From assembly GCF_004336805.1 (NCBI RefSeq), contig NZ_SJXM01000007.1, positions 93,043 through 157,042 of the forward strand: a stretch of DNA of 64,000 bases, read 5' to 3'. A program made the translations under genes and the position numbers. Source of the DNA: Aeromicrobium sp. IC_218. Lineage in GTDB: Bacteria > Actinomycetota > Actinomycetes > Propionibacteriales > Nocardioidaceae. Positions 7,851 through 15,060 of the stretch are shown one piece after another. Numbering within the stretch: position 1 is the first letter of the stretch; each line of letters begins with the position of its first letter. Below the pieces are notes generated by a model that did not search any database, was not told the DNA's origin, and saw nothing but the letters and a program-made list of their open reading frames with translations.

Positions 7851-7856
7851 AGCCTA
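7851..7856 (-). promoter_or_regulatory. -10 element of moeA overlapping the UGPase stop
   Basis: TAGGCT on the minus strand; its first three bases are the TAG stop codon of the upstream UGPase gene. It ends 7 nt before the moeA ATG at 7843, the spacing expected of a leaderless transcript. No -35 element is obvious inside the upstream coding sequence. Confidence 0.5.
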
Positions 7857-9227
7857 GTCGCCCGTGAGAACCTCGCCGTCGGCGACGCGCTCGGCCGACC
7901 CCGTGTCGGCCAGCTCGACGTCGCCCACGACGCGGACCCCGGACCCGAACGTCCAGTCGCCGTGCACGGTGAACGACCGCGCCTCGCGCAGCGACGGCAC
8001 CTGCGGCAGGCGCTGCTCGAAGGCGTCGATCGTGCCGTAGTACGACTTCTCGAGCCGGACCAGCGGCACCTCGTCGACGGCCGCGCTGACGTGTCCGTCG
8101 TCGGCGACGTCGTAGACGTCCGAGCGCAGCAGGGCCAGGTCGTTGGTGGTCTTGACCGGCAGGAACCGCGAGCGCGGCACCTCGATCGCGGTGGCGCCGT
8201 CGAACACCTCGACGGCGGCGCCCATGGCGCTCTCGATCTGCACGACCTTGGGCGAGCTCGGGTCGCGCGGATCGACGTTCTTGACGTTGCGGATGAGCGG
8301 CAGGCCCATCACCCCGCCGCGCTCCTCGAGCCGGGCCTTGAGCGCCTGCAGGTCGAACCAGAGGTTGTTGGTGTGGAAGTAGCGGTGCCTCTGCATGTCG
8401 GCGGCGGCGTCGGCGTCCTGGTCGGGCGTCTGCGCGGTCTCACGCAGGACCAGGCGTCCATCGGCCTTGCGGACGACGAGGTGGCCGCCCTTGACGTCGG
8501 CCGGCGTGCGCAGGCACACCTCGGCGGCGTAGGGGGCGCCGGACGCGGCGAACCAGCCCATCATCGCCGGGTCGGGCGCGGCGCCGAGGTTGTCGGAGTT
8601 GGAGATCGTCGCGTAACGGAAGCCCTGATCGAGCAGGGTGTCCAGGACACCGGACGTGGCCAGCGCGGTGTAGAGGTCGCCGTGGCCCGGCGGGCACCAG
8701 GTGAGCGTCTCGTCGTCCCACTCGACCGGCGTGAGGTCGTCCTCGAGCAGCTTCGGCTCGCGGTTCTGCAGGAACTCCAGCGGCAGGTCGCCGACCGCCA
8801 GGTCGGGATAGCGCTCGAGCACCGCGCGGGTGTCGTCGCTGGTGCGGAAGCTGTTCATGAACACGAGCGGCAGGCGGACGCCGAGCTCCTCGCGCACGCC
8901 GCGCACCTGGGCGACGATCAGGTCCAGGAACGAGCGGCCCTCACGGACGTCCAGCAGGGACTTGGCGCGGTCCATGCCCATGGACGTGCCGAGGCCGCCG
9001 TTGAGCTTGATCACGGCGGTGACGTCGGCGGCCGCGCACTGGTCCTCGAGCGAGACCTCGAGGTCGGCGGCGCGGTCGACCCCGTCGAGCGGATCGACGT
9101 CCGCCTCGGGGATCATCCCGGTCTCCCCGGCCGCGAGCTTGCCGTAGAAGTCGGAGAACACGTCGATCGCCAGGTCCGCGATCCCCGCGTCCCGCATCTT
9201 GCGCTGAGCTGCCTCGAGTCCGTTCAT
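7854..9227 (-). CDS. UTP-glucose-1-phosphate uridylyltransferase, UDPGP family
   Basis: 457 residues. The enzyme makes UDP-glucose from UTP and glucose-1-phosphate for trehalose, cell-wall and glycan synthesis. The nucleotide-binding loop VIKLNGGLGTSMG (residues 72-84) and DRAKSLLDVREGRSFLDL are those of the eukaryote-like UDPGP family rather than the bacterial GalU nucleotidyltransferase type. Later motifs are PPGHGDLYTALATSGVLD, SNSDNLGAAPDPAMMGWF, YFHTNNLWFDLQALK, and KVVQIESAMGAAVEVF. Its start is only 25 bp from the divergent 5-FCL gene. A TAGCCT -10 lies 8 nt before the ATG. Confidence 0.9.
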   Translation of the reverse strand: MNGLEAAQRKMRDAGIADLAIDVFSDFYGKLAAGETGMIPEADVDPLDGVDRAADLEVSLEDQCAAADVTAVIKLNGGLGTSMGMDRAKSLLDVREGRSFLDLIVAQVRGVREELGVRLPLVFMNSFRTSDDTRAVLERYPDLAVGDLPLEFLQNREPKLLEDDLTPVEWDDETLTWCPPGHGDLYTALATSGVLDTLLDQGFRYATISNSDNLGAAPDPAMMGWFAASGAPYAAEVCLRTPADVKGGHLVVRKADGRLVLRETAQTPDQDADAAADMQRHRYFHTNNLWFDLQALKARLEERGGVMGLPLIRNVKNVDPRDPSSPKVVQIESAMGAAVEVFDGATAIEVPRSRFLPVKTTNDLALLRSDVYDVADDGHVSAAVDEVPLVRLEKSYYGTIDAFEQRLPQVPSLREARSFTVHGDWTFGSGVRVVGDVELADTGSAERVADGEVLTGD

Positions 9228-9235
9228 CGCGAATC

Positions 9236-9245
9236 AGGCTAGCGT
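9236..9245. promoter_or_regulatory. Overlapping divergent -10 elements for UGPase and 5-FCL
   Basis: The 10 bases AGGCTAGCGT hold TAGCGT on the plus strand (9240-9245, 7 nt before the 5-FCL GTG at 9253) and TAGCCT on the minus strand (9241-9236, 8 nt before the UGPase ATG at 9227). The two hexamers share the central TA. Both genes would be leaderless and their polymerases could not initiate at the same time. Confidence 0.55.
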
Positions 9246-9252
9246 CGATCCC

Positions 9253-9816
9253 GTGGACAAGCAGGACGTAAGGGCCCAAACGCTTTCGCACCGGGCCGCC
9301 CGGAGCACGGCGGACCGGGCGGAGGCCGCCGAGGCGATCGCCGCGCACCTGCTGGCCGAGCCGGTCGTGGCGCGGGCGACGCAGGTCGCCGCCTACCTGT
9401 CGCTGCCGACCGAGCCGGGCACCGGGCCCCTGCTCGACGGGCTCGCCGCCCGCGGCACCGAGGTGCTGCTGCCGCAGAGCCGGCCCGACCGCTCGCTCGA
9501 CTGGGTCGTCCACGTGCCCGGCGCCCCGTTGCTGCCCTCGGCGTTCGGCGTCCCCCAGCCGTCCGGGGAGCCGGTGGGGCCGGACGCGCTGGCGACCTGC
9601 GACGTCGTGCTGGTGCCGGCGCTGGCCGCCGACGTGCACGGACGCCGCCTGGGCCGCGGCGCCGGCTACTACGACCGGGCGCTGGCCGGGCTCGACGTGC
9701 CGCTGTGCGCGGTCGTGTTCACCGACGAGCTGCTCGACGAGGTGCCGGCCGAGCCGCACGACGTCCCCGTGCAGCTGGTCGCGACGCCCGACGGCGTCCA
9801 CCGCGTCCTCTCCTGA
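9253..9816 (+). CDS. 5-formyltetrahydrofolate cyclo-ligase
   Basis: 187 residues from GTG. It converts 5-formyl-THF plus ATP to 5,10-methenyl-THF, returning the stored folate to one-carbon metabolism. The family pattern is complete: Arg-containing N-terminal helix (RAQTLSHRAARSTADRAEAAEAIAAHLL), VAAYLSLPTEPGTGPLLDGL, FGVPQPSG, DVVLVPALAADVHGRRLGRGAGYYDRAL (the ATP/folate-binding GRGxGYYDR motif) and a C-terminal EPHDVPVQLVATPDGV. It starts 25 bp from the UGPase gene in the opposite direction. Confidence 0.95.
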   Translation: MDKQDVRAQTLSHRAARSTADRAEAAEAIAAHLLAEPVVARATQVAAYLSLPTEPGTGPLLDGLAARGTEVLLPQSRPDRSLDWVVHVPGAPLLPSAFGVPQPSGEPVGPDALATCDVVLVPALAADVHGRRLGRGAGYYDRALAGLDVPLCAVVFTDELLDEVPAEPHDVPVQLVATPDGVHRVLS

Positions 9817-9852
9817 CGGGCCCACCCGAGCCGCGTCCCTCACCCGAGCCCC

Positions 9853-9924
9853 GCTCCGCCGCGATGTGTGTCGGAACGGACGGGGTCGGGCGCCCTGGGC
9901 GGTCCGTTTCGTCACACTTCGCGG
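9853..9924. repeat. Palindromic element, copy 2
   Basis: Starts with the same 14 nt (GCTCCGCCGCGATG) as the element at 2214 and forms an imperfect hairpin: CCGCGATGTGTG at 9859-9870 pairs with 9913-9924 with one mismatch, and ACGGAC/GTCCGT pair inside. It follows 5-FCL and faces the end of the convergent CorC gene. The right arm contains GTTTCGTCACAC, whose complement resembles the palindrome at 44924. Confidence 0.65.
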
Positions 9925-9965
9925 CAGCGCGGGGGCGAGGTGAGGGTGCGGTCGCGGGGTGCGGG

Positions 9966-11009
9966 TCAGCGGCGCTCGCGGGCGGAGTCGCGGATCTCGC
10001 CGACCAGCTCCTCCAGGACGTCCTCGAGCATCACGACGCCCATGACGACGCCCTCGGGCGAGGCCACGCGGGCCATGTGCGCGCCGCGCGACTGCATCGT
10101 GCGCAGCGACTCGTACAGTCCCGAGCCGGCCGCCACGGTGGCCAGCGGACGCACCCACTTCTCGGGCACCGGCAGGTCGCGCGACGCCTCCCCCGCGTCC
10201 AGGACGTCCTTGATGTGCAGGTAGCCGACCAGGTCGCCACCGGCGTCGGCCACGGGGAACCGGGAGAAGCCGGTGCGGCCGCACGCGTCCTCGACGTCCG
10301 CCGGGGTCGCGGTGGGCGGGATCGTCACGAGCGTGTCGCTGGGCAGCAGCACCTGCTCCACGCGCCCCGCGGTGAAGTCGAGCGCGCCGGACACGAGGCC
10401 GTACTCGTCCTCGTCGAGCAGGCCCTCGCGGCGCGACTCCTCGACCAGGCCGGCGACCTCGTCGTGGCTGTAGGTGGACGCCACCTCGTCGCGCGGCTCG
10501 ATGCCGACGAGCCGCAGGAACGCGTTGGCCAGGCCGTTGAGCGCCCACACGAAGGGGCGCAGCACGGCGACGAAGAACAGCATGACCGGGCCGAGCACGA
10601 GCGAGGCCCGCTCCGGGCCGACCAGCGCGAGGTTCTTGGGCACCATCTCGCCGTAGACGACGTGCAGGAAGACCACGAGCGACAGGGCGATGGTGAACGC
10701 GATCGGGTGCACCAGGCCGTGCGGGACGCCGAGCGCCTCGAACCCGGGCTCGATGAGGTGCGCGATGGCCGGCTCGCTCACGGCGCCCAGGCCGATCGAG
10801 CAGATCGTGATGCCGAGCTGGGCCGCTGCCATCGCGGACGTGACGTTCTCGACCGCCTTGAGCGCGAGCGCGGCCGGACGCGACCCGGCCGCGGCGCGCG
10901 GCTCGAGCTGGTCGCGACGGGCCGAGATGAGGGCGAACTCCGCGGCCACGAAGACCGCGTTGAGCACGAGCAGGACGAAGGTCAGCGACAGGCTGAAGAC
11001 GGGGCTCAT
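9966..11009 (-). CDS. CorC/HlyC family membrane protein, DUF21-CBS type (second of pair)
   Basis: 347 residues from the ATG at 11009, which overlaps the upstream paralog's stop as ATGA. The N-terminal DUF21 region has the helices VFSLSLTFVLLVLNAVFVAAEFAL and IAFTIALSLVVFLHVVYGEMVPKNLAL (the family GE-PKN/L motif). Two CBS repeats follow, in the DTLVTIPPTATPADVEDACGRTGFSRFPVAD and VAAGSGLYESLRTMQSRGAHMARV regions, ending with a short DVLEELVGEI segment. The C-terminal transporter-associated domain of longer homologs is missing here. Relatives act in Mg2+/Co2+ handling. It makes a pair with the longer gene upstream. Confidence 0.9.
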   Translation of the reverse strand: MSPVFSLSLTFVLLVLNAVFVAAEFALISARRDQLEPRAAAGSRPAALALKAVENVTSAMAAAQLGITICSIGLGAVSEPAIAHLIEPGFEALGVPHGLVHPIAFTIALSLVVFLHVVYGEMVPKNLALVGPERASLVLGPVMLFFVAVLRPFVWALNGLANAFLRLVGIEPRDEVASTYSHDEVAGLVEESRREGLLDEDEYGLVSGALDFTAGRVEQVLLPSDTLVTIPPTATPADVEDACGRTGFSRFPVADAGGDLVGYLHIKDVLDAGEASRDLPVPEKWVRPLATVAAGSGLYESLRTMQSRGAHMARVASPEGVVMGVVMLEDVLEELVGEIRDSARERR

Positions 11010-12364
11010 CGGTCCTCCCCCTCCTCGTCGTCCAGCGTTCGGGTGGTCAGCGAGACCCGGTCGATGCGGCGGCCCTCCATGCGGTCGACGGTGAGCGTGA
11101 CCATGACCCGCCGGGTCACCCCGTCGGCGACACCGTCGAGCTCGACCTCGAGCACGTCGTCGCGCTCGGCCAGGCGGCCCAGCTGCTGGGTGACGTAGCC
11201 GGCGATGGTCTCGTACTCGTCGCTCTCGGGCACCGAGACGCCGGTCTGCTCGCGTACCTCGTCGGGGCGCAGCATGCCCGACAGCGTCCAGGCGCCGTCG
11301 CGGCGGTGCCGGCTCCGGGCGACCATCCGGTCGTGCTCGTCGGCGATGTCGCCGACGATCTCCTCGACCAGGTCCTCGAGCGTCACGACGCCGTCGTTGC
11401 CGCCGTACTCGTCGACGACGACGGCCATCTGCATGCCCGACTCGCGCAGGACGCTGAGCAGCGGGTCGAGCTCGATCGAGTCCGGCACCCGGGTGGCCGG
11501 CTCGGCGATCTCGGCCAGGCGCACGGTGCGCCGGCGGTCGGCGTCGATGCGGAAGGCGTCCTTGACGTGGACGACACCCAGGACGTCGTCGGGCGTGCGG
11601 CCGATGACCGGGAAGCGCGAGTGCCCGGTCTGGCGCGCGGCCTCGACCAGGTCGGCGGCGCTGTCGCGGTCCTCGAGGAAGTGGACGCGGACGCGCGGGG
11701 TGCGCACGTCGGCGGCGGTGCGGTCGCCGAAGGCGATGCTGCGGGCCACGAGCTGGGCCGTCGGGCTCTCGAGCGAGCCGTCGGCGGCCGACCGCAGCAC
11801 GAGCGAGCGCAGCTCCAGCGGCGAGCGGGCCGAGCGCAGCTCCTCCTGCGGCTCGACGCCCATGCGGCGCAGGGTGGCGTTGGCGACGCCGTTGAGACCG
11901 CGGATCGGCCAGGCCATCGCCTTGGTGAACGCGCGCTGGGCCGCCTGGGTCGCGGACGCGGTGCGCATCGGCACGGCGAGCGCGAGGTTCTTGGGGATGA
12001 GCTCGCCCAGCAGCATCGTCACGAAGGTGCTGAGCGCCAGGGCGATCGCGTAGGACGCGGCGCTGAGCGCCCCGTCCTCGAGCCCGGCGTCGCCCAACGG
12101 ACCGCGCACGAGCTGGCCGATGGCCGGCTCGGCCAGGTAGCCGATCGCCAGGTTGGTGATGGTGATGCCGAGCTGGGCGCCGCTGAGCTGGGTCGAGAGC
12201 GTCCGCAGGGCGGCGAGGGTGCCCGCGGCGCCGCGGTCGCCGGACTCGGCCGCCCGCTCGACGCTGGCGCGGTCGACGGTGACGAACGAGAACTCGGCGG
12301 CGACGAACACTCCGCAGGCGAGGACGAGCAGGAAGGCGAGGGCGAGCAGTAGCCACTCGGTCAC
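11006..12364 (-). CDS. CorC/HlyC family membrane protein, DUF21-CBS-CorC (first of pair)
   Basis: 452 residues from a GTG with a good upstream AGGAG. It has DUF21 transmembrane helices (LLALAFLLVLACGVFVAAEFSFVTVDRASVE), the conserved LLGELIPKNLALAVP, two CBS domains (TPRVRVHFLEDRDSAADLVEAARQTGHSRFPVIG and a second around PDSIELDPLLSVLRESGMQMAVVVDEYGGNDGVVTLEDLVEEIVGDI), and a full C-terminal CorC_HlyC domain. The DEYGG-x-x-G-x-VTLED-x-E-EIVG-x-I-x-DE signature is diagnostic. Probably a cation efflux or regulatory membrane protein; tandem pairs of this kind are common in actinobacteria. Confidence 0.93.
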   Translation of the reverse strand: MTEWLLLALAFLLVLACGVFVAAEFSFVTVDRASVERAAESGDRGAAGTLAALRTLSTQLSGAQLGITITNLAIGYLAEPAIGQLVRGPLGDAGLEDGALSAASYAIALALSTFVTMLLGELIPKNLALAVPMRTASATQAAQRAFTKAMAWPIRGLNGVANATLRRMGVEPQEELRSARSPLELRSLVLRSAADGSLESPTAQLVARSIAFGDRTAADVRTPRVRVHFLEDRDSAADLVEAARQTGHSRFPVIGRTPDDVLGVVHVKDAFRIDADRRRTVRLAEIAEPATRVPDSIELDPLLSVLRESGMQMAVVVDEYGGNDGVVTLEDLVEEIVGDIADEHDRMVARSRHRRDGAWTLSGMLRPDEVREQTGVSVPESDEYETIAGYVTQQLGRLAERDDVLEVELDGVADGVTRRVMVTLTVDRMEGRRIDRVSLTTRTLDDEEGEDR

Positions 12365-12450
12365 GAGCGCAGGTCTCCTGGGGGTCGGGGCCGTGTGCCG
12401 CCAGAGTATCCTGGGCGCCGCAACCCCCGCCCGTTCCCCAGGAGACGTCC

Positions 12451-12756
12451 GTGCCCACGTACCAGTACCAGTGCACCGAGTGCGGCGAGGCCCTCGAGGT
12501 CCAGCAGAGCTTCAGCGACCCGTCCCTCACCGAGTGCCCGCGGTGCCAGGGCCGGCTGCGCAAGGTCTTCAACGCCGTCGGCGTGGTCTTCAAGGGCTCG
12601 GGCTTCTACAAGACCGACAGCCGTTCGTCGTCCTCGTCGTCGGACACGGGCTCGTCCACGAGCGCGTCGTCCGGCACCGGCTCGTCCAGCACCTTGTCGG
12701 ACTCCGGGTCCGGCTCGAGCTCGAGCACGTCGTCCTCGGGCGGCTCCGCGGCCTGA
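12451..12756 (+). CDS. FmdB-family zinc ribbon protein with serine-rich tail
   Basis: 101 residues from GTG with CAGGAGAC upstream. A zinc ribbon occupies residues 1-52: cysteines at 8, 11, 29 and 32 (CTECG and CPRC) and the family continuation RLRKVFNAVGVVFKGSGFYKTDSR. The remaining half is almost only Ser, Gly, Thr, Ala and Asp (S-rich run from about residue 54). FmdB proteins are regulators or assembly factors of unknown mechanism found beside formamidase and other genes. Here it is divergent from the CorC pair and next to the SAF and mscL genes, an order also seen in other actinobacteria. Confidence 0.9.
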   Translation: MPTYQYQCTECGEALEVQQSFSDPSLTECPRCQGRLRKVFNAVGVVFKGSGFYKTDSRSSSSSSDTGSSTSASSGTGSSSTLSDSGSGSSSSTSSSGGSAA

Positions 12757-12797
12757 GGCCTGTGGACGCGGGCGGACGCCGGAGGGTGCGCCGCTCG

Positions 12798-12803
12798 TAG
12801 CGT
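12798..12803 (+). promoter_or_regulatory. -10 element of the SAF-domain gene
   Basis: TAGCGT, ending 6 nt before the ATG at 12810, consistent with transcription starting at or next to the start codon. No ribosome-binding site precedes the ATG. Confidence 0.5.
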
Positions 12804-12809
12804 CGCGGC

Positions 12810-13391
12810 ATGCGCCGCGTCTCACGTCTCGTCCTGCGTCACCGCCGGGTCCTCTCGGCCGTCTGCGTCGCCCTGGCCGTCTGGCTGGCGCTCACCGAGC
12901 TGGGCGCCGATCCGCCGGGCGACCGCGTGGTCGTGGCCGCGGACGACCTGCCCAGCGGCCACGTGCTGGCCCGCTCGGACCTGCGCACGTCCGTCGTCAG
13001 CCGCAGCCCGAGCCGGGCGCTCGACGCCGACGACCTCGTCGGCCGCACCGTCGCCGCCCCCATGCGGGCGGGCGAGCCGTTCACCGACGTCCGCCTGGCC
13101 GGTCCCGACCTGCTCGCGGCGCTCGGTGAGGGCACCGTGCTGGCCACCGTGCGCGTGGCCGACCCCGAGTCGCTGGCGGCGCTGGGCGTCGGCGACGACG
13201 CGGTCGTCGTGGCCAGCGACCCGCACGGCGAGGCCGGCTCGCGGGTGGTGACCCGCGAGGCCCGCGTCGTCTCGCTGCCGCCGCCGCGCGACGGGGCCGT
13301 CGTCGTCGGGCTCGGCGTCGACGAGGCGACCGCCCTGTCGATCAGCGCGGCGTCGTTGCGCGGCCCGCTGTCGCTGCTCGCCGTCGGGTGA
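12810..13391 (+). CDS. SAF-domain membrane protein, CpaB/RcpC-like
   Basis: 193 residues. One N-terminal transmembrane helix (VLSAVCVALAVWLALTELGA, about residues 14-33) is followed by a SAF domain starting VVVAADDLPSGHVLARSDLRTSVV. The following GRTVAAPMRAGEPFTDVRL is typical of the CpaB/RcpC proteins that stabilise secretin complexes in Flp pilus assembly. The C-terminal half is a second beta-rich domain (TVLATVRVADPESLAALGVGDDAVVVAS). No pilus genes are nearby and this solo form sits beside mscL in related genomes, so a pilus role is doubtful; it may be a general envelope protein. It is probably translated from a leaderless mRNA. Confidence 0.8.
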   Translation: MRRVSRLVLRHRRVLSAVCVALAVWLALTELGADPPGDRVVVAADDLPSGHVLARSDLRTSVVSRSPSRALDADDLVGRTVAAPMRAGEPFTDVRLAGPDLLAALGEGTVLATVRVADPESLAALGVGDDAVVVASDPHGEAGSRVVTREARVVSLPPPRDGAVVVGLGVDEATALSISAASLRGPLSLLAVG

Positions 13392-13438
13392 GCGCCGCGC
13401 TAGCGTGAGCCGACCGTCCGACTCACGAGGGGGCACCC

Positions 13439-13885
13439 ATGCTCAAGGGCTTCAAGGACTTCCTGTTCCGCGGCAACCTGGTCGACCTGGCCGTCGCGGT
13501 GGCCATCGGCACCGCGTTCACCGCGCTGGTGGCGGCGTTCACCGCGACCATCGTCAACCCGATCCTGGCCACGGTCGGCGGCAAGAAGGGCCCGGGCTGG
13601 TCGTACACGATCTTCGACGACAACCCCGACACGACGCTGCGCTTCGGCGACCTCATCGGCGCCATCATCACCTTCGCGATCACCGCGGCGGTGATCTACT
13701 TCGTGCTCGTCGTGCCCATGAAGAAGATCAACGAGCTGCGCGACCGGGGCAAGAAGGAGGAGGCGCCCGTCGAGGTGACTCCCGAGGACGTCGCGCTGCT
13801 GCGCGAGATCCGCGACCTGCTCGCCGGCCAGAACCCCGGCGGCGCCACCGGCTCGACCGGCAGCCACGCCGGCCCTCCGGCCTGA
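13439..13885 (+). CDS. mscL: Large-conductance mechanosensitive channel MscL
   Basis: 148 residues, with GAGGGGG before the ATG. MscL opens under extreme membrane tension to release solutes during hypo-osmotic shock. The N-terminal amphipathic start MLKGFKDFLFRGNLVDLAVAVAIGTAFTALV leads into TM1, the periplasmic loop GKKGPGWSYTIFDDNPDTTLRFGDLIGAIITF, and TM2 AITAAVIYFVLVVPMKKINELRDRGKKEE with its basic cytoplasmic end. A C-terminal helical bundle (VEVTPEDVALLREIRDLLAG) and a Gly/Pro tail follow. The stop is 1 bp from the end of a small convergent gene. A TAGCGT at 13401-13406 could be the -10. Confidence 0.96.
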   Translation: MLKGFKDFLFRGNLVDLAVAVAIGTAFTALVAAFTATIVNPILATVGGKKGPGWSYTIFDDNPDTTLRFGDLIGAIITFAITAAVIYFVLVVPMKKINELRDRGKKEEAPVEVTPEDVALLREIRDLLAGQNPGGATGSTGSHAGPPA

Positions 13886-13886
13886 C

Positions 13887-14066
13887 CTAGCCGCCGTGGT
13901 GGGGCGGGACGTCGCGGCGCAGCTCGTCGTCGCGCGAGCCCGTGCTGCGCTCGCCCCATCCCTCGGCCGTCTCGTCGCGCGTGGTCGACGGCTCCAGGTC
14001 GCCGAGCAGGGCGGCCGCGCGACGCAGCCGCTCGCGCCGCTCCTGCTCAGACGCGGACGAGGTCAT
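13887..14066 (-). CDS. Small conserved acidic/basic protein, 59 aa
   Basis: ATG at 14066 and TAG at 13887; the start lies inside the 3' end of the epimerase gene (20-nt overlap). The protein begins MTSSASEQERRERLRRAAA, continues with LLGDLEPSTTRDETAEGWGER and ends DVPPHHGG. Short actinobacterial proteins with a helical basic start, a central L-x-TTxDE block and the tail PPHHG are widespread in my knowledge of these genomes and have no known function. The matching C-terminal PPHHG and the overlap with an upstream gene support a real, translationally coupled gene. Confidence 0.75.
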   Translation of the reverse strand: MTSSASEQERRERLRRAAALLGDLEPSTTRDETAEGWGERSTGSRDDELRRDVPPHHGG

Positions 14067-14949
14067 CGAACCACTCGGGGACGGCCTTGGGGTGGCGCGG
14101 CTGCCAGCCGGTCGCAGCCTGGAACCGCTGCGAGCTGACCCGCTGCGAGCGCGAGAGCCACTCGATCTTGTGACCGACGCTGCGCTGCACGAGCCGGTGG
14201 TGCAGCACGCCCTCACGGCGTCCGACCGCGTGGGCGTAGGTGTCGGCCAGCTCGCCGCGGCGCAGCGGCTCGGCGCCGACGTTGTAGGTGCCCGCCGGCG
14301 CACCGAGCGCCGCGGCGGCGGCCGTGCCGACGTCCTCGGGGTGGACGACGTGGCACCAGGCCTCGCGCGCGCCGACGCCGACCGGCTTGCCCGAGCGGGC
14401 GCGCTTGAGCAGCCAGGCGCTGTGCGGGTCGGGGCCGACGATGAGCCCGAAGCGCAGCACGACGCCGTCGAGCCCGGCCAGGGTCGCGTTGCGCACGTGG
14501 GTCTCGGAGACGACGACCGGCTCGGAGAAGCGCGAGACCGCCGTCGGGCTGTCCTCGTCGACGATCTCCTCGCCGTGGTCGGCGTAGATGAAGCTGACGC
14601 TCTGCTGCACGAAGCGGCCGACCGACGCGCGGCACGCGGCCTGGGCGGCGATGCGGGTGCCGGCGACGCGCAGCCGGTCGTGGCTGCGGAACTGGGCGTA
14701 GCTGACCGAGGTGGCGCCGACCGGCACCTTGGTGGCGAAGTTGACGACCGCGTCGCAGCCGAGCATGCCGGCGGCCAGGGCGGTCTCGTCGTAGAGGTCG
14801 CCGAACCAGGGCTCGACGCCGAGCTCGGCCACGACCCGGGCGGCCTCGGCCGTGCGGACCAGGCCCACGACGTCGTGGCCGGCCTCCAGGAGCGCGGTGG
14901 CGGCCGATCGGCCCATGACCCCGTTCGCTCCGGTGAGGAACACCTTCAC
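14047..14949 (-). CDS. NAD-dependent epimerase/dehydratase family protein
   Basis: 300 residues. An extended SDR fold opens with MKVFLTGANGVMGRSAATALLEAGHDVVGLVR (GxxGxxG nucleotide loop TGANGVMG). Further landmarks: ELGVEPWFGDLYD, AVVNFATKVPVG, VGRFVQQSVSFIYADHGEEIVDE at the usual active-site position, and VVLRFGLIVGPDPHSAWLLKRA with a substrate-side loop. A classical YxxxK pair is not clear; Tyr in SFIYADHG may serve. The substrate is unknown; sequences of this type are annotated as NAD(P)-binding nucleoside-sugar epimerase-like or cinnamoyl-CoA-reductase-like. It overlaps the small 59-aa gene, and a palindrome in its leader may regulate it. Confidence 0.88.
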   Translation of the reverse strand: MKVFLTGANGVMGRSAATALLEAGHDVVGLVRTAEAARVVAELGVEPWFGDLYDETALAAGMLGCDAVVNFATKVPVGATSVSYAQFRSHDRLRVAGTRIAAQAACRASVGRFVQQSVSFIYADHGEEIVDEDSPTAVSRFSEPVVVSETHVRNATLAGLDGVVLRFGLIVGPDPHSAWLLKRARSGKPVGVGAREAWCHVVHPEDVGTAAAAALGAPAGTYNVGAEPLRRGELADTYAHAVGRREGVLHHRLVQRSVGHKIEWLSRSQRVSSQRFQAATGWQPRHPKAVPEWFDDLVRV

Positions 14950-14965
14950 GCGATCTCCGTCCCCG

Positions 14966-15001
14966 CGGGACGTCGACGTCCCGACAGACCCGGCGATCCT
15001 A
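14966..15001 (-). promoter_or_regulatory. Promoter and 18-bp palindrome upstream of the epimerase gene
   Basis: TAGGAT on the minus strand (15001-14996) is a good -10 and predicts a start near 14989. The perfect palindrome CGGGACGTCGACGTCCCG at 14966-14983 then lies in the first 25 nt of the transcript, 17 bp before the start codon, where it could be a repressor operator or an RNA hairpin. Confidence 0.5.
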
Positions 15002-15060
15002 GCAACGGGCCCACCGCTCCCCCAAAGTCCCGGCGACCGGCCAGGGGTCCGGGGCCGCCG

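Noticed and set aside
12373..12446. 11-bp inverted repeat GTCTCCTGGGG / CCCCAGGAGAC between CorC and fmdB
   Set aside because: The two arms are the ribosome-binding sites (AGGAG) of the divergent genes, so the symmetry follows from the shared function and need not be an operator.
9966..12593. A single 875-codon minus-strand gene covering both CorC genes
   Set aside because: Only its C-terminal 347 codons code for the second CorC protein; the rest is an out-of-frame reading of the first CorC gene, which has its own GTG and ribosome-binding site.
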